Positions 35,700-45,562 of a DNA stretch of 64,000 nucleotides are shown here, one piece after another. The stretch lies in NCBI RefSeq assembly GCF_030652515.1, contig NZ_JAUSAR010000196.1:62001-126000 (forward strand). The letters are read 5' to 3'. The translations under genes were made by a program, and so were the position numbers. Under the pieces are notes generated by a model. The model was not told the DNA's origin, made no database searches, and saw only the letters and a program-made list of their open reading frames with translations. How positions within the stretch are numbered: the stretch's first letter is position 1; each line of letters begins with the position of its first letter. The DNA is from Aquabacterium sp. GTDB taxonomy: Bacteria > Pseudomonadota > Gammaproteobacteria > Burkholderiales > Burkholderiaceae_C.

Positions 35700-36395
35700 A
35701 TGGCGAATCCTAATTTCAACATTGACTTCAACGCCTGGTTTGCCGATGCGCAGGATCAGTTCCGGGGCCTCAACCCCAATGAGCCTGGGCAGTGGCCCAT
35801 CCTGCCAAAACTGGCCATGTTCCTGCTCGCCGGTGTGGTGGTGCTGGTGCTGGGCTGGTTCGGTTTGCTCCAAAGCCAGGACGAGGCGCTGACCGCCGAG
35901 CGAGACAAGGAGCCTGCACTCAAGCAGGAGTTCCGCAGCAAGCTGGCCCAGGCCATCAACCTGAACGAGTTGCGCAAGCAACGCACGCAGGTTCAGGAGT
36001 ACGTGACCCAGCTTGAAAAGCAACTGCCCGGCAAGGCCGAAATGGACGCTTTGCTGTCCGACATCAACCAGGCAGGTCTGGGGCGTGGTCTGGAGTTCGA
36101 GTTGTTCCGTCCCGGACAGGTGTCGGTGAAGGACTATTACGCCGAGTTGCCGATTTCGATCCGGGTGACCGGCCGATACCATGACATCGGTGCCTTCACC
36201 GCCGACATCGCCAACCTCTCCCGGATCGTGACGTTGCACAACCTGACGATTGGCACGCCTGCCACCGCAGCCGCTGGTTCTGGCGGCGCCCTGTTCATGG
36301 AAGCCACGGCTCGTACCTACCGTTACCTTGATCCCGCCGAGGTGGAAGCTCAGCGCGCCGACAAGGCCAAAGCCAACAAAGGGGACAAGAAATGA
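35700..36395 (+). CDS. pilO: Type IV pilus assembly protein PilO
   Basis: Bitopic inner-membrane protein of 231 residues, partner of PilN. It has a cytoplasmic N-terminus (about 1-35), TM segment FLLAGVVVLVLGWFGLL, a coiled coil, and a periplasmic ferredoxin-like domain (DALLSDINQAGLGRGLEFEL; LPISIRVTGRYHDIGAFTAD). A Lys-rich tail ends it. It begins 12 nt after pilN and overlaps pilP by ATGA. Confidence 0.94.
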   Translation: MANPNFNIDFNAWFADAQDQFRGLNPNEPGQWPILPKLAMFLLAGVVVLVLGWFGLLQSQDEALTAERDKEPALKQEFRSKLAQAINLNELRKQRTQVQEYVTQLEKQLPGKAEMDALLSDINQAGLGRGLEFELFRPGQVSVKDYYAELPISIRVTGRYHDIGAFTADIANLSRIVTLHNLTIGTPATAAAGSGGALFMEATARTYRYLDPAEVEAQRADKAKANKGDKK

Positions 36396-36928
36396 CCTGT
36401 CGCCCTCATCTGGCCTTGGTGGCCTTGACCGCGATGACGCTGCTGGCGGGCTGCGCGTCCGAGCAGGATGAATTGAAAGCCTGGATGGACCAGCAGCGGC
36501 ATGAGGTGCAGCCCAGCGTGCCGCCGCTCAAGCCGCCGCAAAAGTTCAACCCTCGCGCTTATGTGGGCGCCGATGGTGTGGAGCCCTTCAGCACTCAGAA
36601 GCTCACGGTGGCCCTCAAGCAAGAGGCCAGGCAGCCCAACTCCGCCATCTCTGCTGAATTGAACCGCCGCAAAGAGCCTTTGGAAGCCTATCCATTGGAT
36701 TCCATGAGCATGGTGGGCAGCGTGAATCGTAAAGGTGCTCCTTATGCCCTGCTGAGGGTCGATAACCTGCTTTATCAAGTCAAGACCGGGGACTACCTTG
36801 GCCAGAACTACGGAAAGATCATGAAGATCACCGAGACCGAAATTGAGTTGCGCGAGATCGTTCAGGACGCCGCAGGCGAGTGGACCGAACGCCCGACCAC
36901 GCTGCAACTCCAGGAGACCGCGCGATGA
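36392..36928 (+). CDS. pilP: Type IV pilus lipoprotein PilP
   Basis: Inner-membrane lipoprotein of 178 residues that links PilNO to the PilQ secretin. Lipobox LLAGC puts the lipidated Cys at 21; an unstructured Pro-rich linker (about 35-80) leads to the beta-sandwich domain with YALLRVDNLLYQVKTGDYLG and ITETEIELREIVQDAAGEW. It overlaps pilO and pilQ by ATGA. Confidence 0.94.
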   Translation: MTCRPHLALVALTAMTLLAGCASEQDELKAWMDQQRHEVQPSVPPLKPPQKFNPRAYVGADGVEPFSTQKLTVALKQEARQPNSAISAELNRRKEPLEAYPLDSMSMVGSVNRKGAPYALLRVDNLLYQVKTGDYLGQNYGKIMKITETEIELREIVQDAAGEWTERPTTLQLQETAR

Positions 36929-39057
36929 AACACCTGCAGGAGAAATTGACTATGAAACCGTGGCGCGTCTTGCTGGCGGGGCTGTCGCTGGCTTTGGTGT
37001 CTCCCATGACCTGGGCTGCAGCGGCCATTCAGTCGATCACCAGCAGCCAGCAGGCTGGCTCTGATGTGGTCCGCATTGAGTTGTCCGAGCCCCTGGCTCT
37101 GGTGCCGGCAGGCTTTGTCGTGCAGGCACCGCCTCGCATTGCGATCGATTTGCCTGGTGTGACCAGTGCCTTGGGTCGCAACATGGTGGACCTCAATCAA
37201 GGCAATCTGCGCACGGTGAATGTGGCACAAGCGGGTGAGCGTACCCGTCTGGTGCTGAACTTGCGCCAGCCCACCACCTACAAGGCCCAGTTGCAGGGCA
37301 AAACCTTGATTCTGGTGCTTGACCCATCGCCAGCCTCGACCCCGGCCCCCGTGACCGAGGCCAAGACGGGCACGGCCACCTCGCCGGAGACTGTGCATTT
37401 CGCGGAAGCCCGTAATGCGGCGCCTTTGGCACTCAAGGACATCGACTTCCGCCGAGGCCAGGATGGTGCAGGCCGGGTTGTCGTGGACCTGCCTAACAAC
37501 CAGGTGGGCGTGGACATCAAGCAGCAGGGACAAAACCTGGTGGTCGAGTTTGTGCGCGCCAGTTTGCCTGACCGTCTGAAGCGCCGCTTTGACGTGGCAG
37601 ACTTTGGCACGCCGGTGCAAACCGTCAGCGCCACGCAGACGGGTGACCGGGTCAAACTGCTGGTGGACGCCCGCGGCGATTGGGAACATTCGGCCTACCA
37701 AAGCGACAACCAGTTCGTCCTGGAAGTGCGTCGGCGCAAGGTTGACCCGAACAAACTGACCCAAGGGCCAGGCTATTCGGGCGAGAAACTTTCGCTGAAC
37801 TTCCAGAACATCGAAGTGCGTGCCTTGCTGCAAGTCATCGCCGACTTCACCAACTTCAACGTGGTGACCAGTGACACCGTCACTGGCAATGTGACCTTGC
37901 GCCTGAAAGATGTGCCTTGGGATCAGGCTTTGGACATCATCCTGCAAGCCAAGGGCCTGGGTGTGCGCAAGAGCGGCAATGTGCTGTGGATCGCGCCCAA
38001 GGATGAAATCAATGCCAAGGAAAAGCTGGATCTGGAAGCCAAGGCCCAAGTGGCGGCCCTGGAGCCTCTGCGCACTCAATCTTTCCAGCTCAACTACACC
38101 AAGGCCGAAGAAATCGCCAAGGGGTTGACGGGGACGCAATCGGGCAGCGGTTCGGGCGGTGGTGGCAATACCACCACCAAGATCCTGTCACCTCGTGGCA
38201 GTGTCATTTATGAAACCCGCACCAACCAGATCTTCGTCAATGACATCCCTTCCAAGCTGGAAGAGATTCAGCAGTTGATCAGCAAAATCGACATTCCTGT
38301 CCGCCAGGTTCTGATCGAGGCCCGGATTGTGGAAGCCGACGACAGCTTTGGCCGCTCCCTGGGCGTGAAGTTGGGCGGCGGTGCTACTTCCGTTGGACGG
38401 GGCGAAATCCAAGGTAACGTTGCTGGTACATACCTTGGCGCCGTGGCAGGTACTACCAGTTCCCAGTTCGTGAACTTGCCTGCATCGTCAGGTTTCGGAA
38501 CACCTGCCAGCGTGGGCATCTCGCTCTTCAATTCCAGCCTTACCCGCTTCCTGAACCTGGAGTTGTCAGCACTTGAAGCCGATGGCCGTGGGAAAATCGT
38601 TTCCAGCCCTCGGGTAATCACGGCAGACCAAGTAAAGGCCTTGATCGAGCAGGGCACTGAGTTGCCATACCAAACGGCAACGTCCAGTGGCGCGACTGCC
38701 ATCACTTTCCGCAAGGCCAACCTTAAGCTGGAAGTAACGCCTCAAATCACCCCTGAAGGCAGCATCATTCTCGATGTGGATGTCAACAAAGACAGCGTGG
38801 GTCAATCGACCGACTTCGGTTTTGCCATTGACACTAAGCACGTGCAAACACAGGTGCTGGTTGAAAACGGCGGTACGGTTGTCATTGGCGGCATCTTCTT
38901 GCAGCAAGAGCTCAACAATGAACAAAAAGTGCCTTGGCTGGGTGACATTCCCTACATGGGTGTCTTGTTCAGGAACAGCACGCGCCAATCCAAGCGTTCC
39001 GAACTGCTGATCTTCCTGACCCCCAAAGTGGTCTCCGAGAAGGGCGCTTTGCGCTGA
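36925..39057 (+). CDS. pilQ: Type IV pilus secretin PilQ
   Basis: Outer-membrane secretin, 710 residues from this start. Signal peptide ends near MTWAAAA; one or two AMIN domains (about 35-290) for peptidoglycan binding; N0/N1 domains (SLNFQNIEVRALLQVIADFT...); a short Gly/Ser linker (SGSGSGGGGN); then the secretin core with VLIEARIVEADDSFGRSLGV, SALEADGRGKIVSSPRVIT and VPWLGDIPYMGVLFRNS. The ATG at 36925 overlaps pilP; an ATG at 36952 (MKPWRVLLAG) has its own AGGAG and would give a shorter signal peptide. Confidence 0.95.
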   Translation: MKHLQEKLTMKPWRVLLAGLSLALVSPMTWAAAAIQSITSSQQAGSDVVRIELSEPLALVPAGFVVQAPPRIAIDLPGVTSALGRNMVDLNQGNLRTVNVAQAGERTRLVLNLRQPTTYKAQLQGKTLILVLDPSPASTPAPVTEAKTGTATSPETVHFAEARNAAPLALKDIDFRRGQDGAGRVVVDLPNNQVGVDIKQQGQNLVVEFVRASLPDRLKRRFDVADFGTPVQTVSATQTGDRVKLLVDARGDWEHSAYQSDNQFVLEVRRRKVDPNKLTQGPGYSGEKLSLNFQNIEVRALLQVIADFTNFNVVTSDTVTGNVTLRLKDVPWDQALDIILQAKGLGVRKSGNVLWIAPKDEINAKEKLDLEAKAQVAALEPLRTQSFQLNYTKAEEIAKGLTGTQSGSGSGGGGNTTTKILSPRGSVIYETRTNQIFVNDIPSKLEEIQQLISKIDIPVRQVLIEARIVEADDSFGRSLGVKLGGGATSVGRGEIQGNVAGTYLGAVAGTTSSQFVNLPASSGFGTPASVGISLFNSSLTRFLNLELSALEADGRGKIVSSPRVITADQVKALIEQGTELPYQTATSSGATAITFRKANLKLEVTPQITPEGSIILDVDVNKDSVGQSTDFGFAIDTKHVQTQVLVENGGTVVIGGIFLQQELNNEQKVPWLGDIPYMGVLFRNSTRQSKRSELLIFLTPKVVSEKGALR

Positions 39058-39066
39058 GCGAGACCT

Positions 39067-39618
39067 TTGGATGCCGTGATTGCACTCGTGGGGCTGCCTG
39101 GCGGAGGTAAATCAACCGTCGGGCGGCAACTGGCCAAGCGAATCAAGGCTCGCTTCATCGATTCAGACGTGGTGCTGGAAGAGCGGATCGGCATGCCCAT
39201 CCGCTTGTTTTTTGAGCAACATGGCGAGGCGCTTTTCCGCGACCATGAGGAAGCGGTCATTGATGAGTTGACGAGCCAGGCTGCGGGGGGAGCGGGATCG
39301 CCGCTGGTGATCGCCACGGGTGGTGGTGTGGTGCTGCGACCAGCCAACCGCCGACATCTCAAAGAGCGGGCGACCGTGATCTACCTGCGGTCAACACCTG
39401 AAGAGTTGTTTCGGCGCTTGAGGCATGACACGCAAAGGCCGCTACTGCAGGTCAAGGACCCGATGGCCAAATTGCGCGAGCTTTATGAGCAGCGGCACCC
39501 TCTTTATGAAGAAACCGCGCACCACTGCATTGACACCGGGCGCCCTTCGGTCGGGGCCCTGGTCAGCATGATCATGGTGCAGCTGGGGCTGGCGGAGTTG
39601 AGTCCGCCGGAGGCTTGA
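39067..39618 (+). CDS. aroK: Shikimate kinase
   Basis: Phosphorylates shikimate in aromatic amino acid synthesis; 183 residues. Walker A GLPGGGKSTVGRQLA, shikimate site FIDSDVVLEERIG, GGGVVLRPANR, and adenine lid RLRHDTQRPLLQ. No in-frame ATG exists at the beginning: TTG at 39067 or GTG at 39076 are the only sensible starts, so initiation is non-canonical. It follows pilQ by 9 nt as in many proteobacteria, but aroB, its usual partner, does not follow; galU converges 4 nt beyond the stop. Confidence 0.93.
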   Translation: MDAVIALVGLPGGGKSTVGRQLAKRIKARFIDSDVVLEERIGMPIRLFFEQHGEALFRDHEEAVIDELTSQAAGGAGSPLVIATGGGVVLRPANRRHLKERATVIYLRSTPEELFRRLRHDTQRPLLQVKDPMAKLRELYEQRHPLYEETAHHCIDTGRPSVGALVSMIMVQLGLAELSPPEA

Positions 39619-39622
39619 TCCC

Positions 39623-40492
39623 TCAGCCCAGTTGAAGCTGTTGCAGGTACTGCTTGAGCCAAGGGCCTACTTGGCTGTGCTGCAAGCCCAGTTCGATGTT
39701 GGCCTCCAGGAAACCTTCCTTGCTGCCGCAGTCATAGCGCTTGCCCTGGTACTGGTAGGCAAAGACTTTTTCTCGGCGCAGCATGCCCGCGATGCCGTCG
39801 GTGAGCTGGATCTCATTGCCCACGCCCCGAGGTTGCGAGCGGATTTGCTCAAAAATGCCTGGTGTCAAGATGTAGCGACCGGCCACGCCCAGGCGTGAAG
39901 GCGCTTGATCAGGACTTGGCTTTTCAACGATGCGCGACACATCCATCAGGTGCGGGTTGACCTGGGTGCCCGCCACGATGCCGTAGCGCTTGGTCTGCTC
40001 TTGAGGAACTTCCTGCACAGCCAGGATGGACGAACGCCATTGCTCGAATTGCTCGACCATCTGGCGCAGCACGGGAGTGTCGCCCACCATCAAGTCGTCG
40101 GCCAGCAGCACCGCAAAGGGTTCGCCCCGCACCAGGCGCTCGCCGCACAGCACCGCGTGCCCCAGTCCCAGGCTTTTGGGTTGGCGCACGAAGACGCACT
40201 CCATGTCGGCAGGTTTGATGGACTGCACGACGTTCAGGAGCTCATGCTTGCCAGCTTGCTCCAGCTCATATTCCAGTTCAAACGCGGTGTCGAAATGGTC
40301 TTCGATCGGGCGTTTGTGCCGCCCGGTCACGAAGATCATCTCGCGGATGCCAGCCTCATAGGCTTCTTCCACCGCGTACTGGATCAGTGGTTTGTCCACC
40401 ACGGGCAGCATTTCCTTGGGCTGCGCCTTGGTGGCGGGCAGGAACCGGGTGCCCAGTCCGGCGACCGGGAAAATGGCCTTGGTGATTTGCAT
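39623..40492 (-). CDS. galU: UTP-glucose-1-phosphate uridylyltransferase
   Basis: Makes UDP-glucose for envelope polysaccharides; 289 residues. The nucleotide-binding signature is PVAGLGTRFLPATKAQPKEM with the catalytic Lys region KPLIQYAVEEAYEAGI; VRQPKSLGLGHAVLCGERLV and EKPSPDQAPS are also typical. The bacterial GalU length is normal. It lies 80 nt downstream of valS on the same strand and converges with aroK. Confidence 0.95.
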   Translation of the reverse strand: MQITKAIFPVAGLGTRFLPATKAQPKEMLPVVDKPLIQYAVEEAYEAGIREMIFVTGRHKRPIEDHFDTAFELEYELEQAGKHELLNVVQSIKPADMECVFVRQPKSLGLGHAVLCGERLVRGEPFAVLLADDLMVGDTPVLRQMVEQFEQWRSSILAVQEVPQEQTKRYGIVAGTQVNPHLMDVSRIVEKPSPDQAPSRLGVAGRYILTPGIFEQIRSQPRGVGNEIQLTDGIAGMLRREKVFAYQYQGKRYDCGSKEGFLEANIELGLQHSQVGPWLKQYLQQLQLG

Positions 40493-40572
40493 TTCTTGGA
40501 TTCCTCAGTGCAGCGCTCAATGTTGTCAGCCATGGAGCCTTTTGCACATGGATAGTTCCCTCACCCAGGGGA

Positions 40573-43422
40573 TCACCCTAGTCGTTGGAACTGCTCACGC
40601 ACTCTTTCCAGGGTGGCGGTGAAATCGGCCAGGCGTTGCTTTTCCTGTTCGACCACGGCGGCGGGCGCACGGGCCACGAAGCTTTCATTGCCCAATTTGC
40701 CGTGGACCTTGGCAATTTCGCCCTCCAGGCGCTGGATTTCCTTGTCCAGGCGTTTGCGCTCGGCTTCCAGGTCGATCTCGACATGGAGTGCCAGGCGGGT
40801 TTCGCCCTGAACCGCCACTGGGGCCAGGCTGGTCGCTTCCGTGAACGCGGCCTCGTCCAGCACCTTGACCTCGCTGAGCTTGGCCAGGGCCTTGATCAGC
40901 GGTGCGGCCTGGGTGACGAAGGCGGTGTCGCCCACGGTCAGCAAGGGCACTCGCTCGGCAGGTGACAGGCTCATTTCGCTGCGCAGGTTGCGGCAGGCAC
41001 CTACCAGGGCCTTGAGCTTGGCCACCCAGGCGTCGGACTCGGGGTCGATGCGGCCAAGGTCGGGCTTGGGGTAGGGGGCCAGCACGATGGATTCGTCGGA
41101 GCCAGCGCTTTTGCGGCCCGCCACGGGGGCCACGGTTTGCCACAGCTCTTCGGTGATGAATGGCGTGATGGGGTGCATCAGGCGCAAGATGGTTTCCAGC
41201 ACGCGAATCAAGGTGCGGCGTGTGGCGCGTTGTTGCGCCTCGTTGCCGGTGTCCTTGGCGGCGTTGAGTTGCGCCTTGGCGATCTCGATGTACCAGTCGC
41301 AGTACTCGTCCCAGACGAATTGGTAGAGTGCGGTGGCGACGTTGTCCAGGCGGAAGTCGGCGAAAGCTTGCTCGACGGTGGCTTCCAGGCGCTGCAACTC
41401 GCTGACGATCCAACGGTCGGCCGGGCTGAAGTCCAGGTAACCGTTGGCCGCGCACTGGCCGGGCTCGTGCTTGACGAGACCGCAGTCCTGGCCTTCGCAG
41501 TTCATCAGCACGAACTTGGTGGCGTTCCAGAGCTTGTTGCAAAAATTGCGGTAACCCTCGCAGCGCTTGCTGTCGAAGTTGATGCTGCGGCCCAGGCTGG
41601 CCAGGGCGGCGAAGGTGAAACGCAGGGCATCCGCGCCGTAGCCGGGAATGCCGTCCGGGAACTCCTTCTCGGTGTTCTTGCGGACCTTGGGCGCAGTTTC
41701 AGGCTTGCGCAGGCCGGTGGTGCGCTTGTCCAGCAAGGGCGCCAGCTCGATGCCGTCGATCAGGTCGACCGGGTCCAGCACATTGCCTTCGGATTTGGAC
41801 ATTTTCTGGCCCTGCGCATCGCGCACCAGGCCGTGGATGTAAACGTGCTTGAACGGCACCTTGCCGGTGAAGTGCTTGGTCATCATGATCATCCGGGCGA
41901 CCCAGAAGAAGATGATGTCGTAGCCGGTGACCAGCACGCTGGAGGGCAGGAACAGGTCCTGTTCGACGGTCTTTTCAGGCCAGCCCAGGGTCGAGAAGGG
42001 CACCAGGGCCGATGAATACCAGGTGTCGAGCACGTCTTCGTCACGCGTGAGGCTGCCGGTATAGCCGGCGGCTGCGGCCTTGGCCTTGGCTTCGGCATCG
42101 GTGTGGGCGACGAAGATCTCGCCGTTGTTGCCGTACCAGGCCGGGATCTGGTGGCCCCACCACAGCTGGCGGCTGATGCACCAGTCCTGGATGTTGTTCA
42201 TCCACTGGTTGTAGGTGTTGACCCACTGCTCGGGCACGAACTTGACCTCGCCGCTTTCGACGACGTCAATGGCCTTTTGAGCGATGCTCTGACCAGGCTG
42301 GCCATCGACCGAGGGGCCGGCCTTGTTCATGGCCACGAACCACTGGTTCGTCAGCATGGGCTCGATGATCTGGCCGGTGCGGGTGCAGCGCGGCACCATC
42401 AGCTTGTGCTTCTTGACTTCGACCAGCAGGCCTTGCGCTTCCAGATCGGCGACGATTTCCTTGCGGGCCACGAAGCGGTCCATGCCGCGGTAGGCGGCGG
42501 GGGCTTCGTCGTTCACCTTCGCGTCCAGCGTGAAGATGGTGATCATGGGCAGGCCGTGGCGCTGGCCGACCGCGTAGTCGTTGTTGTCGTGCGCAGGCGT
42601 GACCTTGACCACGCCGGTGCCGAAGTCCTTGTCGACGTAGTCGTCGGCGATGATGGGCACCAGGCGGCCGCTCAGCGGCAGCTTGACGTTCTTGCCGATC
42701 AGGGCCTGGTAGCGCTCGTCCTCGGGGTGCACCATGACGGCGGTGTCGCCCAGCATGGTCTCAGGGCGGGTGGTGGCCACCACCAGCGAGGTGCTGCCAT
42801 CTTCCAGTGGATAGCGGATGTGCCACATCGAGCCTTCTTCTTCCTCGCTTTCAACTTCGAGGTCGGACACGGCGGACTTAAGCACCGGGTCCCAGTTGAC
42901 CAGGCGCTTGCCCCGGTAGATCAGCCCCTGCTCGAACAGCGTGACGAAGGTTTGCGTGACGATCTTGGACAGCTTCTCGTCCATGGTGAAGTATTCGTGC
43001 TCCCAGCTGACGCTGGCGCCCATGCGGCGCATCTGGCGCGTGATGGTGGTGCCGCTTTCTTCCTTCCATTCCCAGATGCGGGCGACGAAGTTCTTGCGGC
43101 CCAGCAGGTGGCGGGTCAGCTTTTGCTCTTGCAACTGGCGCTCCACCACGATCTGGGTGGCGATGCCGGCGTGGTCGGTGCCGGGCACCCACAGCGTGTT
43201 GTGCCCCAGCATGCGGTGGTAACGCGTCAACGAGTCCATGATGGTCTGGTTGAAGGCGTGGCCCATGTGCAGCGTGCCGGTCACATTGGGCGGCGGCAGC
43301 TGGATCGAGAACGAAGGCTTGCTCGGATCCAGGGTGGGCGTGTACAGGCCGCGTTGCTCCCACAGCGGGCCCCATTGGGCTTCAATCGGAGCGGGGTCGA
43401 AGGATTTGGCAAGTTCGGTCAT
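40573..43422 (-). CDS. valS: Valyl-tRNA synthetase
   Basis: Class I synthetase of 949 residues. HIGH appears as [15 protein letters not shown] (around residue 54) and KMSKS as [14 protein letters not shown] (around residue 541). Editing domain [21 protein letters not shown]-terminal coiled coil ([20 protein letters not shown]) as in all bacterial ValRS. No T-box leader was seen. The gene is monocistronic or followed by galU. Confidence 0.97.
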   Translation of the reverse strand: MTELAKSFDPAPIEAQWGPLWEQRGLYTPTLDPSKPSFSIQLPPPNVTGTLHMGHAFNQTIMDSLTRYHRMLGHNTLWVPGTDHAGIATQIVVERQLQEQKLTRHLLGRKNFVARIWEWKEESGTTITRQMRRMGASVSWEHEYFTMDEKLSKIVTQTFVTLFEQGLIYRGKRLVNWDPVLKSAVSDLEVESEEEEGSMWHIRYPLEDGSTSLVVATTRPETMLGDTAVMVHPEDERYQALIGKNVKLPLSGRLVPIIADDYVDKDFGTGVVKVTPAHDNNDYAVGQRHGLPMITIFTLDAKVNDEAPAAYRGMDRFVARKEIVADLEAQGLLVEVKKHKLMVPRCTRTGQIIEPMLTNQWFVAMNKAGPSVDGQPGQSIAQKAIDVVESGEVKFVPEQWVNTYNQWMNNIQDWCISRQLWWGHQIPAWYGNNGEIFVAHTDAEAKAKAAAAGYTGSLTRDEDVLDTWYSSALVPFSTLGWPEKTVEQDLFLPSSVLVTGYDIIFFWVARMIMMTKHFTGKVPFKHVYIHGLVRDAQGQKMSKSEGNVLDPVDLIDGIELAPLLDKRTTGLRKPETAPKVRKNTEKEFPDGIPGYGADALRFTFAALASLGRSINFDSKRCEGYRNFCNKLWNATKFVLMNCEGQDCGLVKHEPGQCAANGYLDFSPADRWIVSELQRLEATVEQAFADFRLDNVATALYQFVWDEYCDWYIEIAKAQLNAAKDTGNEAQQRATRRTLIRVLETILRLMHPITPFITEELWQTVAPVAGRKSAGSDESIVLAPYPKPDLGRIDPESDAWVAKLKALVGACRNLRSEMSLSPAERVPLLTVGDTAFVTQAAPLIKALAKLSEVKVLDEAAFTEATSLAPVAVQGETRLALHVEIDLEAERKRLDKEIQRLEGEIAKVHGKLGNESFVARAPAAVVEQEKQRLADFTATLERVREQFQRLG

Positions 43423-43570
43423 GGTGGGAGTGTGCTGTGCGCGGAAAAGCCCGGCGGTCTTGGCATTGCCCCGATTTTAGTTGGGCGGGCGGCTTTTTCA
43501 GCGGGCAAGCCAATTGCTGGTAAATCCTGCGCTGGATCAAGGTCATTGCTGCCCCGCGCGGTCCATCGGC

Positions 43571-43599
43571 TTGTAAGCGGCGCTCAATGGTCCTACGAT
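43571..43599 (+). promoter_or_regulatory. Candidate sigma-70 promoter for the stress-protein gene
   Basis: TTGTAA (43571-43576), 17-nt spacer, TACGAT (43594-43599); 4 of 6 matches in each box at ideal spacing. The predicted start near 43606 leaves a 35-nt leader with AAGGAG (43631-43636) before the ATG at 43641. Confidence 0.5.
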
Positions 43600-43640
43600 G
43601 GAATCAATGGCTGAATGGCTGAAACTCAGAAGGAGTTCAA

Positions 43641-44087
43641 ATGTACGAGCACTTACTGGTACCGGTGGATGACAGCGAGCTGTCCGACAAGGCGATTGAA
43701 ACCAGCGTGGGCTTGGCCAAACTGCTGGGCGCGTCGATCACCGGCTTCACCGTCGAGCCACCCTTGCCGCCCATGGTGATGGAGCAGGTGGCCATCGCTT
43801 ACACGGCGGCCACCATCCAGGACCACCAGGCCAGTCGCGAGGCACATGCCCGCAAGGTGCTGAAGCGCTTCGCGGACCGGGCGGTGGAGGCGGGCGTTCA
43901 CTTTGACGGCCAGTTCATGGTGACCGAAGGCATCCAGCAAGCCATCGTGGATTTGGCCGAGCGGCAGAAATGCGATTTGATCGTGATGGCTTCCCATGGG
44001 CGCCATGGCTTCGATGCGCTGATCCACGGGTCGCTGACCAAGAGCGTGTTGTCTCACAGCAAGCTGCCCTTGCTGATCATCCATTGA
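43641..44087 (+). CDS. Universal stress protein (UspA family)
   Basis: Cytosolic protein of 148 residues. It starts MYEHLLVPVDDSELSDKAIE and ends with the ATP-binding-type loop ASHGRHGFDALIHGSLTKSV, which matches the G-x2-G-x9-G-S motif except that the first Gly is Ala. Function is stress tolerance of unspecified kind. AAGGAG precedes the start. It is followed after 31 nt by the yqjD-like gene, another stress-linked envelope gene group, and may be co-transcribed with it. Confidence 0.93.
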   Translation: MYEHLLVPVDDSELSDKAIETSVGLAKLLGASITGFTVEPPLPPMVMEQVAIAYTAATIQDHQASREAHARKVLKRFADRAVEAGVHFDGQFMVTEGIQQAIVDLAERQKCDLIVMASHGRHGFDALIHGSLTKSVLSHSKLPLLIIH

Positions 44088-44118
44088 TCAATTGATTGAT
44101 TAACTCCAGGAGAAAGCA

Positions 44119-44430
44119 ATGTCCGAACTGAGCGCTGCCCAAAAAGACAAATTGATGGCCGACCTGAAAGCGGTGCTGGTCGACGCCGAAGCCTTGTTGG
44201 CTGCCACGGCCCACGACGCGAGTGCGGGTGTGGTCGAGTTGCGCGCCAAGGCGCAAGCCACCTTGGCACGGGCCAAGGATGGGTTGCTGGATGCCCAGGG
44301 CGCGGTGATCGACAAGGCCAAGGCCGCGGCCAAAGCCACGGACGGTTATGTCCATGAAAACCCATGGAAGTCGGTGGGTGTGGCGGCGGGGGTGGGTTTG
44401 CTGCTGGGCATGCTGATTGGTCGGCGCTGA
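44119..44430 (+). CDS. DUF883/YqjD-ElaB-type membrane-anchored protein
   Basis: Protein of 103 residues: a long amphipathic Ala/Lys-rich helix (about 5-78) and a C-terminal membrane anchor, with the family motif YVHENPWKSVGVAAGVGLLL and ending GRR. E. coli YqjD/ElaB are tail-anchored and bind stationary-phase ribosomes. AGGAG precedes the ATG. First gene of a three-gene yqjD-yqjE-yqjK-like set. Confidence 0.9.
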   Translation: MSELSAAQKDKLMADLKAVLVDAEALLAATAHDASAGVVELRAKAQATLARAKDGLLDAQGAVIDKAKAAAKATDGYVHENPWKSVGVAAGVGLLLGMLIGRR

Positions 44431-44451
44431 CCTGGCCTGGGGACGGGCCTG

Positions 44452-44877
44452 ATGGCTGCTGAATCGACCACGCCTTCAGCCGGTGGTTTGCTGTCGTCCT
44501 TGCGAGGTTTGCTGGCCACCTTGTTGGCCATTTTTCAAACCCGGCTGGAGCTGTTGGCCACCGAGTTGGAAGAAGAGAAACTGCGCCTGCTCAAGGTGTT
44601 GGCGTGGGGCGCGGTGGCGCTGTTGCTGGGTGGCATGGGCCTGCTGTTCGTGGCGGCCTTCATCACGGTCTTGTTTTGGGATGAGCACCGCTTGCTGGCG
44701 CTGGGCTTGATGGGGGTGTTTTTCATCCTGGCTTGCGCGTTGGCGATGTGGCGCGCGAACGCCCATTGGCAGGCCTCAACGGGTTTGCTGAGTGCCACCT
44801 TGGCCGAGCTGGACCAGGATCGACAAGCGCTGATGTCGCCCGGGCAGGTCAAGCCGCAGGATGCTGAGGCGCCATGA
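44452..44877 (+). CDS. YqjE/DUF1469-type phage-holin-superfamily membrane protein
   Basis: Protein of 141 residues. N-terminal amphipathic helix (SSLRGLLATLLAIFQTRLEL followed by LATELEEEKLRLLK) and two TM segments (about 48-70 and 80-100), the layout of YqjE. Function unknown; the family is linked to stress response. It overlaps the next gene by ATGA. Confidence 0.87.
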   Translation: MAAESTTPSAGGLLSSLRGLLATLLAIFQTRLELLATELEEEKLRLLKVLAWGAVALLLGGMGLLFVAAFITVLFWDEHRLLALGLMGVFFILACALAMWRANAHWQASTGLLSATLAELDQDRQALMSPGQVKPQDAEAP

Positions 44878-45203
44878 CCGCGCCACGTCTGCACCAGCTG
44901 GCGCTCAAGAAACAGCTTTTGCAGCAGCGCAGTGAGGCGTTGCGCAACAGCTTGGCGCTTCAATCTTCCACCACTTTGGCCCCGGCTTTTGGGGTGGTGG
45001 ACCGTGTCCACCAAGGCGGACGTTGGCTGGCGGCGCACCCGGCCTGGGTGGCGGGTGCGGCGGGTCTGGTGGCCTGGTGGTTGTTTCGGCGGCGCCCCAA
45101 AGTCCCATCCAAAGGGACATGGGCCTGGGGCAGCCGGGTGTGGTGGCTTTGGCGGACCTGGCGCCAACTTCAGCCGTTGTTGGTGGGCAAGGCAAACACA
45201 TAG
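44874..45203 (+). CDS. YqjK-like protein
   Basis: Small protein of 109 residues: basic amphipathic N-terminus (LHQLALKKQLLQQRSEALRN), one TM segment (HPAWVAGAAGLVAWWLF) and Trp/Arg-rich end. It completes the yqjD-yqjE-yqjK order. The last residues (VGKANT) lie in sequence shared antisense with the truncated gene at 45170-45562; similarity to YqjK relatives seems to end just before them. Confidence 0.8.
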   Translation: MTAPRLHQLALKKQLLQQRSEALRNSLALQSSTTLAPAFGVVDRVHQGGRWLAAHPAWVAGAAGLVAWWLFRRRPKVPSKGTWAWGSRVWWLWRTWRQLQPLLVGKANT

Positions 45204-45562
45204 CTGGCGGCGCAGATCGCCAGCAGCATGAGGGTGGCCACCAGGCTCCAGCGCCAGCTCTGACGGTTCTTCGCGAAGGATGCAGCGGGCGTGAGGTTCT
45301 GCTGTGCTTGCCAGGCATCCCAGGCCAGGCGGTCTGCTGCTCGCAAAGTGCCACCGCCCGGCAATTGGATGATGCACGCCCCCGGCTCATCCGTTTGATC
45401 GGGCCATTGCACCTGGTGGATGGGAATTTGCCGCAAGATGCCGTGGCCGGCCAACTCAAGCATGCCTTGGGATACCCAGATGCTCACGGCTTGGGCCTGG
45501 TCGCTTCGGCCATCGTGGTAGTCCACGGTCAATCGGGTGGGGTCGGTGTGGGGCGTGTTCAT
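45170..45562 (-). CDS. N-terminal fragment of an M48-type membrane metalloprotease (likely truncated)
   Basis: Protein of 130 residues. VDYHDGRSDQAQAVSIWVSQ, VQWPDQT, IIQLPGGGTLRAADRLAWDA and a TM region after NRQSWRWSLVATLMLLAI, ending at YVFALP, resemble the N-terminal module preceding the peptidase in Burkholderiales M48 membrane proteases. The HExxH peptidase domain is absent: after FALPTNNG the frame stops inside the 3' end of the converging yqjK-like gene (34-nt overlap). Either a remnant after deletion or a stand-alone small membrane protein. The family link is by recollection of pattern, so moderate confidence. Confidence 0.6.
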   Translation of the reverse strand: MNTPHTDPTRLTVDYHDGRSDQAQAVSIWVSQGMLELAGHGILRQIPIHQVQWPDQTDEPGACIIQLPGGGTLRAADRLAWDAWQAQQNLTPAASFAKNRQSWRWSLVATLMLLAICAASYVFALPTNNG

